A stretch of 6,115 bases of DNA from assembly GCA_003245395.1 (NCBI GenBank), contig QKDF01000284.1, positions 1 through 6,115 of the forward strand, given 5' to 3'. Of the stretch, positions 5,154 to 6,115 are shown in pieces. Numbering within the stretch: the first letter of the stretch is position 1; every line of letters begins with the position of its first letter. This DNA is from Clostridia bacterium. GTDB lineage: Bacteria; Bacillota; Clostridia; Oscillospirales; Oscillospiraceae. The notes under the pieces were generated by a model, which ran no database searches, was not told where the DNA came from, and was given only the letters and a program-made list of their open reading frames with translations. Position numbers and translations under genes: made by a program.

Positions 5154-5182
5154 ATTGTACCCGCTTTCTCGGGAAAATGCAA
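5154..5182 (-). promoter_or_regulatory. Likely promoter of the DUF1292 gene
   Basis: On the minus strand TTGCAT (5182-5177) and TACAAT (5159-5154) are exactly 17 bp apart. The -10 matches 5 of 6 consensus bases and the -35 keeps the TTG. The start would be near 5147, leaving a leader of about 25 nt with the AGGAGG site inside it. Confidence 0.6.
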
Positions 5183-5302
5183 GAGGGGACGAGATGGAAA
5201 ACCTGGAAAGATTCGTGTTTATAGATCGGGTTAGCTCAGGAAAAATCTGAATATTTTGCAAAACATGGAACTTTTTTGGAGGTTAGACCGACAATTTCAG
5301 TG

Positions 5303-5332
5303 TTGACAGGGATGGTAGAATAAAAGAATACT
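5303..5332 (+). promoter_or_regulatory. Likely promoter of the penicillin-binding protein gene
   Basis: A perfect TTGACA (5303-5308) is followed after 18 bp by AATACT (5327-5332), a 4 of 6 match to the -10 consensus. TAGAAT at 5316-5321 is a better -10 but lies too close to this -35. The predicted leader is about 80 nt and holds a short hairpin (ATCTG 5352-5356 with CAGAT 5360-5364) and a tandem repeat. Confidence 0.5.
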
Positions 5333-5373
5333 GTGGTGGAGTGCGGACAAGATCTGCCGCAGATTGTACAGAA

Positions 5374-5391
5374 TTTGGAATTTTGGAATTT
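5374..5391 (+). repeat. Short tandem repeat before the penicillin-binding protein gene
   Basis: TTTGGAAT occurs twice head to tail (5374-5381 and 5382-5389), followed by TT. It ends 9 bases before the ribosome binding site. It may be a slippage-prone spacer with no role. Confidence 0.5.
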
Positions 5392-5416
5392 ACTCTTGAA
5401 AAGGAGGTGCCCTGCA

Positions 5417-6115
5417 GTGGAACAACACGGTAAGCGAGGATCTGCGCCGCGTACCCGGCAGAGTCAGAGCACCAGAAAGAAGCTTTCTACGGTCTGGTTT
5501 GTGATCCGGACACTCTTGTTGATCTTCATTCTGACTTCGCTCTTTATTGGCGGCCTTTTTGCCGTCTACGTCAAAACGACCCTGGCCCCGTCCCTGGACA
5601 TCAATGCGGACGATTACACCATGAATCTCAGCTCCATCATGTACTATCAGGACAAGGACAGCGGGGACTGGGAAGAACTGCAGACGCTCTACGGCAATGA
5701 AAACCGTATCTGGGTGGATTATGACAAGATCCCCAAAGCCCTGTGGGAGGCGGCGGTATCCATTGAGGACCAGCGGTTCTTTGACCATAACGGTGTGGAC
5801 TGGAGCCGTACCGTATCAGCCACGGCCAACCTGTTTCTGGGCTTCAAAAACAGCTATGGCGGTTCCACAATCACTCAGCAGCTGCTGAAAAACATGACCA
5901 AGGACAACGCCGGAACCGTCAACCGCAAAGTGCGGGAAATTTTCCGTGCTCTGGAGTTTGAGAAAAAATATTCCAAGCAGGAAATCCTGACGATGTATCT
6001 CAATACCATCTATCTGGGCAAGCGGTGCTACGGCGTGGAGACTGCCGCGCAGTATTACTTCGGCAAGGACGCATCGGAGTTGTCTGTGGCGGAGTGCGCA
6101 TCCCTGATTGCCATC
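5417..6115 (+). CDS. Class A penicillin-binding protein, N-terminal part (3' end outside window)
   Basis: Class A PBPs polymerise lipid II with a GT51 glycosyltransferase domain and cross-link peptides with a transpeptidase domain outside the membrane. The visible 233 codons cover a basic cytoplasmic head, one transmembrane helix (about 29-51) and most of the GT51 domain. All GT51 motifs seen so far are intact: EDQRFFDHNG with catalytic E117; GGSTITQQ (148-155); RKVREIFRALE from R170; EILTMYLNTIYLG from E189; and YGVETAAQYYFGK (205-217). The start is GTG 5417, because AAGGAGG (5401-5407) lies 9 bases upstream. The next ATG in frame is at residue 68, past the membrane helix. The transpeptidase half with SxxK, SxN and KTG motifs must lie beyond the window; a monofunctional glycosyltransferase is the alternative, and the visible part cannot exclude it. 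The frame is open to the last base. Confidence 0.94.
   Translation, partial: MEQHGKRGSAPRTRQSQSTRKKLSTVWFVIRTLLLIFILTSLFIGGLFAVYVKTTLAPSLDINADDYTMNLSSIMYYQDKDSGDWEELQTLYGNENRIWVDYDKIPKALWEAAVSIEDQRFFDHNGVDWSRTVSATANLFLGFKNSYGGSTITQQLLKNMTKDNAGTVNRKVREIFRALEFEKKYSKQEILTMYLNTIYLGKRCYGVETAAQYYFGKDASELSVAECASLIAI

Overview
The window looks like a chromosomal segment of a Firmicute of the class Clostridia. My best guess is an Oscillospiraceae-type gut anaerobe with moderately high GC. The reasons are a Firmicutes-style L10 leader attenuator, strong AGGAGG ribosome binding sites, a DUF1292 protein, a membrane-anchored parvulin chaperone and the codon use. The family-level placement is inference. 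Nothing in the window suggests a phage, a transposon or a CRISPR array.

Layout. (1) Positions 1-1763, plus strand: the 3' part of rplA (L1), a strong promoter, an autoregulatory L10 leader with its own terminator, then rplJ (L10) and rplL (L7/L12), closed by a near-perfect intrinsic terminator. (2) Positions 1764-1974: a gene-poor strip at the convergent junction. (3) Positions 1975-4347, minus strand: a parvulin-type peptidyl-prolyl isomerase with one N-terminal membrane anchor, then a hairpin terminator, then tcdA, which makes cyclic t6A in tRNA. (4) Positions 4348-4831: no protein gene, but a well-formed promoter for the isomerase and a minus-strand RNA of about 175 nt. That RNA ends in an intrinsic terminator and folds like 6S RNA. 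(5) Positions 4832-5122, minus strand: a small acidic DUF1292 protein. (6) From about 5300, plus strand: a promoter and the 5' end of a class A penicillin-binding protein, starting at a GTG codon and running off the window.

How the parts work together. L1, L10 and L7/L12 all belong to the 50S subunit. L10 with four L12 copies forms the stalk and, by analogy with Bacillus subtilis, feeds back on the leader to stop transcription. The minus-strand block combines extracytoplasmic protein folding, tRNA modification and probably a global RNA polymerase regulator. The penicillin-binding protein starts a separate cell-wall unit, divergent from the DUF1292 gene.

The most interesting items are the 6S-like RNA, which was found from sequence and pairing alone and sits on the tcdA side as it does in B. 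subtilis. Next are the explicit antiterminator/terminator competition in the L10 leader and a 12-bp perfect palindrome touching the -35 box of the isomerase promoter. A 53-nt imperfect hairpin lies between rplL and its terminator. I do not see a clearly new multi-gene system.
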